DNA from: an uncultured Propionibacteriaceae bacterium
GTDB lineage: Bacteria > Actinomycetota > Actinomycetes > Propionibacteriales > Propionibacteriaceae
Length of the DNA stretch: 64,000 bases
Direction of reading: 5' to 3'
Assembly (NCBI GenBank): GCA_937965785.1
Contig: CALCKT010000070.1
Location: forward strand, 120,166 to 184,165
The notes under the pieces are model-generated. The model was not told the DNA's origin, did no database searches, and saw only the letters and a list, made by a program, of their open reading frames with translations. Position numbers and translations under genes: made by a program. Below are positions 41,700 to 49,752 of this stretch, in pieces (the first letter of the stretch is position 1; each line of letters starts with the position of its first letter).

Positions 41700-42380
41700 A
41701 TCAGCACTGAACCGCGGATCAACGAACGCATCCGAGTACCCGAAGTCCGGCTCGTTGGCCCCAAGGGCGAACAGGTCGGCATCGTGCGTCTCGAGGACGC
41801 CCTTCGCCTCGCAGTTGAGAGCGACCTCGACCTCGTCGAGGTGGCGCCCCAGGCGCGCCCCCCGGTTGCAAAGCTGATGGACTACGGCAAGTTCAAGTAC
41901 GAGGCCGCGCAGAAGGCGCGGGACGCCCGTCGGAACCAGTCGAACACCATCACCAAGGAAATGAAGCTTCGTCTCAAGATCGACAACCACGATTACGAGA
42001 CCAAGAAGGGTCACGTCGTCCGGTTCCTGAAGGCCGGCGACAAGGTGAAGATCACCATCATGTTCCGCGGGCGCGAACAGTCCCGCCCGGAACTGGGCAT
42101 CGAACTGCTGAAACGGCTCGCCGACGACGTCGCCGAGCACGGTTTTGTCGAGTCCGCGCCCAGGCAGGACGGCCGGAACATGCTGATGGTCCTCGGGCCC
42201 ACCAAGAAGAAGACCGAGGCCAGGGCCGAACAGGCCGAGGAGCGGGACCGTCGCATGGAGCAGCGCAGGGCGAACGCCGAGGCGGAGAAGGCCGAGGAGG
42301 CCCGGCTCAGGGCCGCGGCCCGGCCGTCCAAGAAGAAGCGCGGCCCCGCCGACAACATGGACCCCGACATCGACCTGTGA
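41700..42380 (+). CDS. infC: Translation initiation factor IF-3
   Basis: A 226-residue factor that binds the 30S subunit and checks start codons. The frame runs ISTEPRINERIRVPEVRLV, then EVAPQARPPVAKLMDYGKFKYE, and the C domain with RFLKAGDKVKITIMFRGRE. The first in-frame ATG-type codon lies 28 codons in and would remove a conserved part of the N-domain, so the start is assigned to ATC at 41700, with GGAGG five bases before it. Non-standard starts on infC support autoregulation in other bacteria. A Lys/Ala-rich tail follows. rpmI and rplT come next. Confidence 0.93.
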   Translation: MSTEPRINERIRVPEVRLVGPKGEQVGIVRLEDALRLAVESDLDLVEVAPQARPPVAKLMDYGKFKYEAAQKARDARRNQSNTITKEMKLRLKIDNHDYETKKGHVVRFLKAGDKVKITIMFRGREQSRPELGIELLKRLADDVAEHGFVESAPRQDGRNMLMVLGPTKKKTEARAEQAEERDRRMEQRRANAEAEKAEEARLRAAARPSKKKRGPADNMDPDIDL

Positions 42381-42414
42381 CGCGGGCCGGTCACCAACAG
42401 AAAGCGAGCCAACC

Positions 42415-42621
42415 ATGCCCAAGATGAAATCGCATTCGGGAACCAAGAAGCGTGTCAAGGTAACCGGATCGGGCAAACTGATGCACCGTCAGGCGAACCT
42501 GGGACACCTCAATGCCCACAAGTCCTCAAAGCGGCTGCGTCGCCTCAAGGGCAACACCGAGATGGCCGGTGCCGACCTCAAGCAGGCCAAGGCGCTTCTC
42601 GGCGGCCACCCCGGCCGCTGA
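42415..42621 (+). CDS. rpmI: 50S ribosomal protein bL35
   Basis: A 68-residue basic protein with the typical start PKMKSHSGTKKRVKVTGSGK and the HLNAHKSSKRLRRL block. It is a large-subunit component. Second gene of the infC-rpmI-rplT operon. Confidence 0.97.
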   Translation: MPKMKSHSGTKKRVKVTGSGKLMHRQANLGHLNAHKSSKRLRRLKGNTEMAGADLKQAKALLGGHPGR

Positions 42622-42688
42622 GCCCCATCCGAAACCCCAGTACACACCCGTGGGCCGGGAGTGACCGGCCGAAGAACAAGGAGTAACC

Positions 42689-43057
42689 ATGGCACGCGTC
42701 AAGCGTTCTGTGAATGCGAAGAAGAAGCGTCGCGAGGTGCTGGAGCTGGCCTCCGGCTATCGTGGGCAGCGTTCGCGCCTGTACCGCAAGGCGAAGGAGC
42801 AGATCCTCCACTCCGCCACCTACGCCTACCGTGACCGCCGCGCCAAGAAGGGCGACTTCCGCGCCCTGTGGATCCAGCGCATCAATGCCGCCGCCCGTGC
42901 GGAGGGCATGACCTACAACCGCTTCATCAACGGCCTGAAGAACGCCGGGGTGCAGGTGGACCGCAAGATCCTCGCCGACCTGGCCGTCACCGACGTCGAG
43001 GCTTTCAACGCCCTGGTCGCCGTCGCCCGCGAGAACCAGACCCCGGCTGCCGCCTGA
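42689..43057 (+). CDS. rplT: 50S ribosomal protein bL20
   Basis: A 122-residue protein with the standard ARVKRSVNAKKKRREVLELA start and the GYRGQRSRLYRKAKEQ segment. It binds 23S rRNA early in assembly and, in other bacteria, represses its own operon through the leader, which makes the palindrome before infC interesting. GAACAAGGAG precedes the ATG. Confidence 0.97.
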   Translation: MARVKRSVNAKKKRREVLELASGYRGQRSRLYRKAKEQILHSATYAYRDRRAKKGDFRALWIQRINAAARAEGMTYNRFINGLKNAGVQVDRKILADLAVTDVEAFNALVAVARENQTPAAA

Positions 43058-43059
43058 GC

Positions 43060-43860
43060 GTGACCGGATCCAGCAACGCAGCACGTGAGCTTCCCGGCTC
43101 CGTGCTGCGTTCGGTTCGTAGGCTCAGGAACAGGCGTGGTCGCGAACTGGCGGGGGAGTTCCTGGCCGAGGGACGCCAGGCGGTGCGGGAAGCGCTCTCC
43201 GCCGAGGGTTTCGTGACCGGGGTGGTCGTGGCCGACCCCGGCCGTCACGCCGACCTCCTCGAGGGACTCGACATCCCCGTGTGGCTGGGCTCCGAGGCCG
43301 CGATGCGGCAGCTGTCCGACACCGTCACCCCGCAGGGCATCGTCGCGGTGTGCCGGCAACCCCGGTTCAGCTGGGATGACATCGCGGATGCGCGCCTGCT
43401 GGTGATCTGCGCCCAGGTCCGCGACCCCGGGAACGCGGGAACCGTGATCCGCTGCGCCGACGCCTTCGGGGCGGACGGCGTCATCCTCACCTCGGGATCG
43501 GTGGAGGTGTGGAACCCCAAGACGGTGCGTTCATCGGTGGGGTCGCTGTTCCACCTTCCGATCCTGACCGGAATCGACCTCGCCGAGGCCGTCTCCCGCG
43601 TGCGCTCCCGGGGCATGCAGGTGCTCGCGGCCGATGGCGACGGCGAACCGCTGGACCTGCTAGCCACCTCCGGTGGTTTGGCGAAACCGTCGGCCTGGTT
43701 GATGGGCAACGAGGCGTGGGGTCTGCCTGCCGGGGACGCCGCTTTGGCCGACCGGGTGGTCGCCATCCCGATGTGGGGCGCGGCCGAGAGCCTCAACCTG
43801 TCCTCGGCGGCCGCCATCTGCCTCTACCAGACCGCCTCGGCCCAGCGTCGCCGGCACTGA
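43060..43860 (+). CDS. SpoU/TrmH-family RNA 2'-O-methyltransferase
   Basis: A 266-residue protein. The N-terminal part resembles the SpoU substrate-binding domain. The SPOUT knot has motif 1 RDPGNAGTVIRCADAFGAD, motif 2 AWLMGNEAWGLP and motif 3 IPMWGAAESLNLSSAAAICLYQ. Motif 3 usually reads IPMxGxxESLN, so the fold is intact. It likely methylates rRNA, but the target base is not shown by sequence. GTG 43060 begins 3 bp after rplT, suggesting it joins that operon. Confidence 0.88.
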   Translation: MTGSSNAARELPGSVLRSVRRLRNRRGRELAGEFLAEGRQAVREALSAEGFVTGVVVADPGRHADLLEGLDIPVWLGSEAAMRQLSDTVTPQGIVAVCRQPRFSWDDIADARLLVICAQVRDPGNAGTVIRCADAFGADGVILTSGSVEVWNPKTVRSSVGSLFHLPILTGIDLAEAVSRVRSRGMQVLAADGDGEPLDLLATSGGLAKPSAWLMGNEAWGLPAGDAALADRVVAIPMWGAAESLNLSSAAAICLYQTASAQRRRH

Positions 43861-44080
43861 TCCGCGCCGGGCCCTGCCACCAGTTTTCACCGCACAACTC
43901 ACAGCAACCTCTCCGGGCGGCCCACCTGGGCAGGAATCGCCGTTCTGCTCGCCCGAGACCCTCAGCGAAACGTCTCGGGGTCAAGCAACCCGCCAGTTCG
44001 TGCACGTCTCTTCCCGGGTTCTGGTAACGGCCGTCCACGGTCGGACGGTTTTGTCAGGGGCATGGTCGAGAATGATCCCC

Positions 44081-44755
44081 ATGACTGCTCGTGAGATTCT
44101 TGAGACCACTGACTGGAGCCACCTCGTCCACGCCTACGGCACCGGAGCCGACGACGTGGCGGCCCTGGAGACGCTGCTGGGCTCGGACGAGGAGGCCATG
44201 ATGCGAGTCGCCGAGGTGCTCGACAGCGCCTACCTGCACCAGAGCACCATGTTCCCCGCCACCCCGCCAGCTGTGGCCTTCGTCCTGGCCGTGCTCTCGG
44301 AGTGGGCAACAGCGGCGCAGGAACATTCCGTGGCACCGGACCTGCTGGTCTGGATCGAGGAGGTCGGGTGGTCGCTGTACCCGTACCTCGATGATGTCCG
44401 TTCCCGCAGCTTCGACCACGGCGCGCAGGACCGGATCGCGGCGGCCCTCGACGCGGATGAGCTGGACTGGGAGGAACAGGCCGAGGACCTGGAGCAGGTG
44501 CTCAGCAACGCTGCCGTCTGTCTGCTCGAGCTGGCCCCCACCGTGGTGAAGACTTTGGAGTCGCTGTCCACCGACCAGGCCCACGGCATCACCCGGGCGG
44601 TGCTGCGGGCCGCCATCCCCTGGGTCATCATCGCGAAGGACGAGAACGTGGCTCCGGTGATCGTCGCACGTCTGGGGCAGCTGCCCGACGACCTACCCCC
44701 GGCCTGGCGGGACGACGTGGTGAGTGATCTCAAGGAACTGAAGGCCCGGTTGTGA
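44081..44755 (+). CDS. Helical hypothetical protein
   Basis: A 224-residue acidic protein predicted to be nearly all helix, with repeated Ala/Leu/Asp helices resembling HEAT-like repeats (AVFVLAVLSE-type and ALEDLEQVLSNAAVCLLEL-type stretches). No signal peptide or membrane helix. Start ATG 44081 is tentative; ATG 44072 also fits. The 220 bp before it contain no gene. Function is not recognised; HEAT-like immunity proteins look similar, but no toxin partner is present. Confidence 0.6.
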   Translation: MTAREILETTDWSHLVHAYGTGADDVAALETLLGSDEEAMMRVAEVLDSAYLHQSTMFPATPPAVAFVLAVLSEWATAAQEHSVAPDLLVWIEEVGWSLYPYLDDVRSRSFDHGAQDRIAAALDADELDWEEQAEDLEQVLSNAAVCLLELAPTVVKTLESLSTDQAHGITRAVLRAAIPWVIIAKDENVAPVIVARLGQLPDDLPPAWRDDVVSDLKELKARL

Positions 44756-44952
44756 ATCGGCTCGAACAGCTCATCGCCGCGCCCGACCGGGAATCGGTTT
44801 CCGCTTCATCCACGGGGTTGCCGTGGCCCGTGAACTGGAGTTGAAGGCGCGGAAAGGCTGAGGGGAGGGTTGAGGTTCTCGTCATCCACCCGGCCGCTGG
44901 TTGAAGCTTAAACCGTGTGATTGGACGGTGAGGAGCCTTTCGGCCGGACCCT

Positions 44953-44980
44953 GGGCCGGGGACAGTTGGTCCCCAGGCCC
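44953..44980. other. GC-rich hairpin overlapping the pheS promoter region
   Basis: GGGCCGGGGAC and GTCCCCAGGCCC can form a near-perfect stem around a short AGTTG loop, with one bulge. It overlaps the -35 side of the pheS promoter, so it may be an operator or a terminator of the preceding gene. Confidence 0.4.
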
Positions 44981-44994
44981 GCTCTGCTCATAAA
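44966..44994 (+). promoter_or_regulatory. Candidate pheST promoter
   Basis: TTGGTC (44966-44971) and CATAAA (44989-44994) with a 17-bp spacer, starting transcription about 20 bp before pheS. The rest of the 266-bp gap upstream shows nothing else. Confidence 0.5.
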
Positions 44995-45021
44995 CTGAGG
45001 CGCTGTACGAAAGGGGGAGCC

Positions 45022-46131
45022 ATGCCCGGCCCGAACGACAACGTTGATTCAAAACAGTCGGCGGCTCTCGACGCCGCCTCCGTGGAAGGCTATGTGGCCG
45101 ACGCCTTGGCCGCCATCGCCGCAGCCGCCTCGACGGCCGAACTGAAGCAGGTGCGCATCGACCACGCGGGCGATCGCTCGCCGCTGGCGCTGGCGAACCG
45201 GGGGATCGGCGCGCTGCCGCCCGCGGAGCGCAAGGAGGCCGGCTCCCGTGTCGGCAAGGCGCGCGGTCAGGTGAATCAAGCCGTGGCGGCGCGGCAGGAG
45301 GAGCTGGCCGCCGAGGAGCTGGCACAGGCTCTCGTCGCCGAGCGCGTCGACATGACCCTGCCCGTGGAACTGACCCCCCGGGGGGCCCTGCACCCCATCA
45401 CGACCCTGGTCGACGAAATGTGCGATGTGTTCGTCGCCATGGGCTGGGAGGTGGCCGAGGGTCCCGAACTGGAGGCCGAGTGGTACAACTTCGACGCCCT
45501 CAACCTGGGTGTGGACCATCCCGCCCGCGGTGAGCAGGACACCCTATGGGTGGAACCCGCGACCGCAGGCAAGCTGCTGCGCACCCAGACCTCACCGGTG
45601 CAGGTCCGCGCCATGCTGGAACGCGACCTGCCCCTCTACATCGTCAGCCCCGGCAAGGTGTTCCGTGCCGACGAATACGACGCCACCCACCTGCCGGTCT
45701 TCCACCAGCTCGAGGGGCTCGTGGTTGACAAGGGAATCTCCATGGCCGACCTGCGCGGTGTCCTCGACCACTTCGCCCGGGCCATGTTCGGCGATGTCAC
45801 CACGCGGATGCGCCCCCATTACTTCCCGTTCACGGAGCCTTCGGCCGAGGTCGACCTCCGGTGCTTCGTCTGCCACGGCGAATCCGTCGGCAACCCCGAT
45901 CGCCCCTGCCGGACCTGCCGATCCGAGGGGTGGATCGAATGGTGCGGCTGCGGGGTGGTCAACCCACGGGTGCTGCGGGCCTGCGGAATCGATTCCGAGA
46001 CCTACTCGGGCTTCGCCTTCGGCATGGGGATCGACCGCACCGTCATGTTCCGCACCGGGGCCCCGGACCTGCGTGACTTCGTCGAGGGCGATGTCCGTTT
46101 CTCCCTCTCGGCAAATGGAGGTATCAGATGA
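45022..46131 (+). CDS. pheS: Phenylalanyl-tRNA synthetase alpha subunit
   Basis: A 369-residue class II synthetase chain. The N-terminal coiled coil binds tRNA, followed by motif 2 (AEWYNFDALN, TSPVQVRAMLE, GKVFRADEYDATH) and motif 3 (FAFGMGIDRTVMFR). A four-Cys ribbon lies before motif 3 (CFVCHGES, CRTCRSEG). With PheT it forms an alpha2beta2 enzyme that charges tRNA-Phe. Preceded by GGGGGAG. Overlaps pheT by 4 bp. Confidence 0.97.
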   Translation: MPGPNDNVDSKQSAALDAASVEGYVADALAAIAAAASTAELKQVRIDHAGDRSPLALANRGIGALPPAERKEAGSRVGKARGQVNQAVAARQEELAAEELAQALVAERVDMTLPVELTPRGALHPITTLVDEMCDVFVAMGWEVAEGPELEAEWYNFDALNLGVDHPARGEQDTLWVEPATAGKLLRTQTSPVQVRAMLERDLPLYIVSPGKVFRADEYDATHLPVFHQLEGLVVDKGISMADLRGVLDHFARAMFGDVTTRMRPHYFPFTEPSAEVDLRCFVCHGESVGNPDRPCRTCRSEGWIEWCGCGVVNPRVLRACGIDSETYSGFAFGMGIDRTVMFRTGAPDLRDFVEGDVRFSLSANGGIR

Positions 46132-48629
46132 AAGCCCCTGTCTCGTGGCTGCGTGAACTGGTCAACCTGCCCGAGGGAATCGGGACCAAGGAGATCGCAG
46201 ACGCCTTCACCCGCCTCGGTCTGACCGTCGAACACATCAAGTCGACCGGCCCGGAGGTGACGGGACCGCTCGTGATCGGTCGTGTCCTCAGCATCGACGA
46301 GGAGCCGCAGAAGAACGGCAAGACCATCCGGTACTGCCGCGTTGACGTGGGTTCCCACAATGATCCGGCCGACGAGCAGTACCCCGCATCCCGGGGCATA
46401 GTGTGTGGCGCCTCGAACTTCGTCGTCGACGACCTCGTGGTCGTTGCGCTTCCCGGTGCGGTGCTGCCCGGCGACTTCCGGATCTCCGCCCGCAAGACCT
46501 ACGGGCACGTCTCGGACGGCATGATCTGCGCCGAGGACGAGATCGGGCTGGGCGAGGACCACACCGGGATCATCGTGATCCCCGAGTCCTCGGGGCTGCA
46601 CCCCGGTGACGACGCCCTGGCCGCGTTGTGGACTCGCGACGAGGTGCTGGACATCGACGTGACCCCGGACCTGTCCCACGGCCTGTCGCTGCGGGGACTG
46701 GGACGCGAACTGGCCGTGGTGACCGGGGTCCCGTTCAGCGACCCCTACGACCTGCCGCTGCCCGCCCCGGTCGCCGACGGCTACCCCGTGATCCTGGAAT
46801 CGGACCGCTGCTCCACGTTCGTCGCCTTCACCATCGAGGGTTTCGACCCGGCCGCCCCGACACCGAAGGTCATGGCGGACCGGCTGCGCGCCTGCGGGGT
46901 GCGTTCCATCTCCCTTCCCGTGGACGTCACCAACTACGTGATGATCGAGTCCGGGCAGCCGCTGCACGCCTACGACGCGGCCAAGCTGCAGGGACCGATC
47001 CGGGTGAGGCTCGCCACCGAGGGGGAGGAGATCACCACCCTCGACGGGGTTCGCCGCACTCTCACGGCCGATGACCTGCTGATCACCGACGACTCCGGGC
47101 CGATCGGGATCGCCGGCGTCATGGGTGGGGAGACCACCGAGGTCTCCGCCGGGACCACGTCCATCGTGCTGGAGGCCGCGGCCTTCGCCCCGGCCAGCGT
47201 CTCCCACACCTTCCGGCGGCACGGGTTGCCCTCGGAGGCGTCCAAACGTTTCGAGCGCACCGTCGACCCGGGTCTCTCCTACGCCGCTGCCCGTCGCGCC
47301 GCCGATCTGCTCGTGGAACATGGCGGCGGTCAGGTCCGTGGCGACGTCACGGTCGTCGGGCAGGCCCCGGCACCGGCCCGGATCGACCTGCGAGCCGGTC
47401 TGATCTCCGCGATCCTGGGCGCCGACGTGGAGCTTGATGAGATCCTTCGTGTGCTGGAGGCCGGTGGCTGCCGGGTGACGGCCCTCGGCGACTCCCTGAC
47501 CATTGAGGCCCCGACCTGGCGTCCCGATCTGCGCGACCCTTACGACATCGTCGAGGAGGTCGGACGCAAGATCGGCTACCACCGCATCGGGAGCCGCCTC
47601 CCGACCGCCCCCGCGGGCAGGGGCCTGACCAGGGCCCAGCAAGCCCGACGCGCTGCCATGCGTGCCGCGGCCGCATCCGGTTTCACCGAGGTTCTCAGCC
47701 TGCCGTTCATCTCCGAATCGGACCTGGACAGGATGGGTCTGGTGGCCCAGGATCCGCGGCGGGCCATGGTGCGGTTGGCCAACCCGCTCGCCGAGACCAG
47801 CCCCTACCTGCGCACCACGCTGCTCCCGGGCCTGTTCGCCGCGGTTACCAGGAACACCTCCCGTTCCCTCACGGACCTGGCGCTCTTCGAACGCGGCCTG
47901 GCCTACCTGGACTTCGGCACCACCGATTCCGTGGCGCCGCGCCCCGGGGTGGAGGAGCGTCCCGGTGAGGAGGAGATCGCCGCCCTGCAGGCCGCCCTCC
48001 CGGAGCAGCCCGAGCTGCTGGCCGGCGTGGTGACCGGGGCGTGGCGACCGGCCGGCTGGGACTCCCCGGCGGTGCCCGCCGACTGGCGGCACGTCGTTGC
48101 GCTCGCGGAGTCCGTGGCCCACGCCACCGGGCACAGGCTCGAACGCCGCAACGCGGAGATCGCGCCCTGGCATCCCGGCCGCTGCGCCGAACTCCTGGTC
48201 GCGGAACGAACGGTCGGCTACGCCGGCGAGCTGCACCCCGATGTCATCCGGGCCTTCGGGCTGCCCGCCCGGACCTGCGCGATGGAACTCGACCTCGGGG
48301 CCCTGCTGGGAGCCGAGACGGGAATCCCCCGCATCGGGCTGCTCTCGGGTTTCCCCCTCGCCAAGGAGGACGTCGCCCTGATCGTCGACGAGGACACGCC
48401 CGCGGAGGAAGTGCGGAAAGCCCTCATCGAGGGGGCGGGTGAGCTGCTGGAGAGTGTCAACCTGTTCGACGTCTACCATGGGGACCAGGTGCCCGAGGGC
48501 AGGAAGTCCCTGGCCTTCGGGCTGCGTTTCCGGGCCGACCGCACGCTGACCGACGCCGAGGCCGCGGCGGCCCGTGACGCGGCGGTCGCGGTGGCGGCAG
48601 AACGGTTCGGCGCCACGCAGCGGGCCTGA
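46128..48629 (+). CDS. pheT: Phenylalanyl-tRNA synthetase beta subunit
   Basis: An 833-residue beta subunit with the full domain order: tRNA-binding OB fold near residues 40-150, B3/B4 editing core (RVRLATEGEEITTLDGV, IAGVMGGETTEVSAGT), B5 domain, catalytic-like fold and the C-terminal anticodon-binding FDX domain (SGFPLAKEDVALIVDE). Editing of tyrosine is known for the family. ATG overlaps the pheS stop (ATGA), giving equimolar translation. Confidence 0.97.
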   Translation: MKAPVSWLRELVNLPEGIGTKEIADAFTRLGLTVEHIKSTGPEVTGPLVIGRVLSIDEEPQKNGKTIRYCRVDVGSHNDPADEQYPASRGIVCGASNFVVDDLVVVALPGAVLPGDFRISARKTYGHVSDGMICAEDEIGLGEDHTGIIVIPESSGLHPGDDALAALWTRDEVLDIDVTPDLSHGLSLRGLGRELAVVTGVPFSDPYDLPLPAPVADGYPVILESDRCSTFVAFTIEGFDPAAPTPKVMADRLRACGVRSISLPVDVTNYVMIESGQPLHAYDAAKLQGPIRVRLATEGEEITTLDGVRRTLTADDLLITDDSGPIGIAGVMGGETTEVSAGTTSIVLEAAAFAPASVSHTFRRHGLPSEASKRFERTVDPGLSYAAARRAADLLVEHGGGQVRGDVTVVGQAPAPARIDLRAGLISAILGADVELDEILRVLEAGGCRVTALGDSLTIEAPTWRPDLRDPYDIVEEVGRKIGYHRIGSRLPTAPAGRGLTRAQQARRAAMRAAAASGFTEVLSLPFISESDLDRMGLVAQDPRRAMVRLANPLAETSPYLRTTLLPGLFAAVTRNTSRSLTDLALFERGLAYLDFGTTDSVAPRPGVEERPGEEEIAALQAALPEQPELLAGVVTGAWRPAGWDSPAVPADWRHVVALAESVAHATGHRLERRNAEIAPWHPGRCAELLVAERTVGYAGELHPDVIRAFGLPARTCAMELDLGALLGAETGIPRIGLLSGFPLAKEDVALIVDEDTPAEEVRKALIEGAGELLESVNLFDVYHGDQVPEGRKSLAFGLRFRADRTLTDAEAAAARDAAVAVAAERFGATQRA

Positions 48630-48648
48630 ACCGGCAGAAGGAGAAAAG

Positions 48649-49746
48649 ATGACCACCTCGCAATCCACGGGGGAATGCCCGGTCCGGCGCGAGACGGGAC
48701 ACCTGAGGGTGGTGGGGCACCCTGAGGTGGTCGCGGTCGTGACCGACCCCGGGACCTTCTCGAGCGGGGTTTCCCGGTTCCTGCAGGTTCCGAACGGCCT
48801 CGACGGTGAGGAGCACGCCGCCTTCCGTGCCGTGACCGACCGGTTCTTCACCGCCGAGGCGCTGGCGGAGCTGGAACCGCGCCTGAGGGAAGTGGCCAGC
48901 CGGCTCGTGGCGGAGCTTCCCCGTGGGGAGGTGATCGACGTCGTCGGCGGTATCGGCACCCGCTACGCGGTCCAGGCGATGCTCGCCTGGCTCGGCTGGG
49001 ACCCGGACCTGGAGGAGGAACTCGTCGGGTGGGTTGCCGACAACGCCGCCGCGACCCGCTCCGGTGAGATCGAACGCACCCGCGCCGTCGCGGAACACTT
49101 CGACGACATCATCGTTCGTGTGCTCCGGCCCCGCCTGGAACGTCTCGACGAACCCGCCCGGGATGTCACCGACCAGCTGCTGCGCCAACAGGTGCGGGGT
49201 CGCGCTCTTCAACACCTTGAACTGGTCTCGATCCTGCGGAACTGGACCGGTGGAGACCTCGGGTCGCTGGCCCTGTGCATCGGGGTGATCATCCATCAGC
49301 TGGCCGCGTTTCCCACCCTGCTCCTGGAGCTGCGCAACCGGCTGGGGGACATCGAGGCGACCAACCGGGCCATCGACGAGTTCCTGCGCATCGACGACCC
49401 CTTCGTCTCCAACCGGCGGGTCACCACCCGCGAGACCGAGCTGGCGGGGGAGAGCATCGGCCCCGGGCAGCGCCTGGTGGTGGACTGGACCTGCGCCAAT
49501 CGCGACCCCAGGGTGTTCCCGGATCCCGACGCCTTCCGGCCCGAGGAGAACGCCTCCGAGAACCTCGTCTACGGCAGGGGCCCGCACGTCTGTCCGGGTC
49601 GCGGGCTGGCGACCCTGGAGTTGCGCGTCCTGCTGGAGGAACTGCTGCCCGCGATCTCCGGGATCGAACTGCCGGAGGAACCACGGGCCGTCCGGGCCGA
49701 GTTCCCGCTCGGGGGTTGGGCCAGCCGTCCCGTGGTTCTTCGCTGA
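48649..49746 (+). CDS. Short cytochrome P450-like protein
   Basis: A 365-residue P450. The heme-ligand Cys is C315 in YGRGPHVCPGRG and the ExxR pair is E244-R247. The I helix reads RNWTGGDLGSLAL where most P450s have AGxDT; the acid/alcohol Thr seems replaced. The protein starts well downstream of a typical P450 N-terminus. AAGGAG precedes ATG 48649. It lies 20 bp after pheT, and may be read with it. No ferredoxin gene is nearby. Substrate unknown; a peroxygenase-type or non-hydroxylating role is possible. Confidence 0.85.
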   Translation: MTTSQSTGECPVRRETGHLRVVGHPEVVAVVTDPGTFSSGVSRFLQVPNGLDGEEHAAFRAVTDRFFTAEALAELEPRLREVASRLVAELPRGEVIDVVGGIGTRYAVQAMLAWLGWDPDLEEELVGWVADNAAATRSGEIERTRAVAEHFDDIIVRVLRPRLERLDEPARDVTDQLLRQQVRGRALQHLELVSILRNWTGGDLGSLALCIGVIIHQLAAFPTLLLELRNRLGDIEATNRAIDEFLRIDDPFVSNRRVTTRETELAGESIGPGQRLVVDWTCANRDPRVFPDPDAFRPEENASENLVYGRGPHVCPGRGLATLELRVLLEELLPAISGIELPEEPRAVRAEFPLGGWASRPVVLR

Positions 49747-49752
49747 CAGGGA

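Noticed and set aside
44756..45021. T-box or Phe-attenuator before pheST
   Set aside because: No T-box core sequence or Phe-rich leader peptide is visible; only a hairpin and promoter-like boxes.
46002..48959. 985-codon open frame on the minus strand over pheT
   Set aside because: It mirrors the third-base GC bias of pheS/pheT on the other strand, has no family motif, and its composition (Gly/Arg/Val-rich) is that of an antisense shadow.
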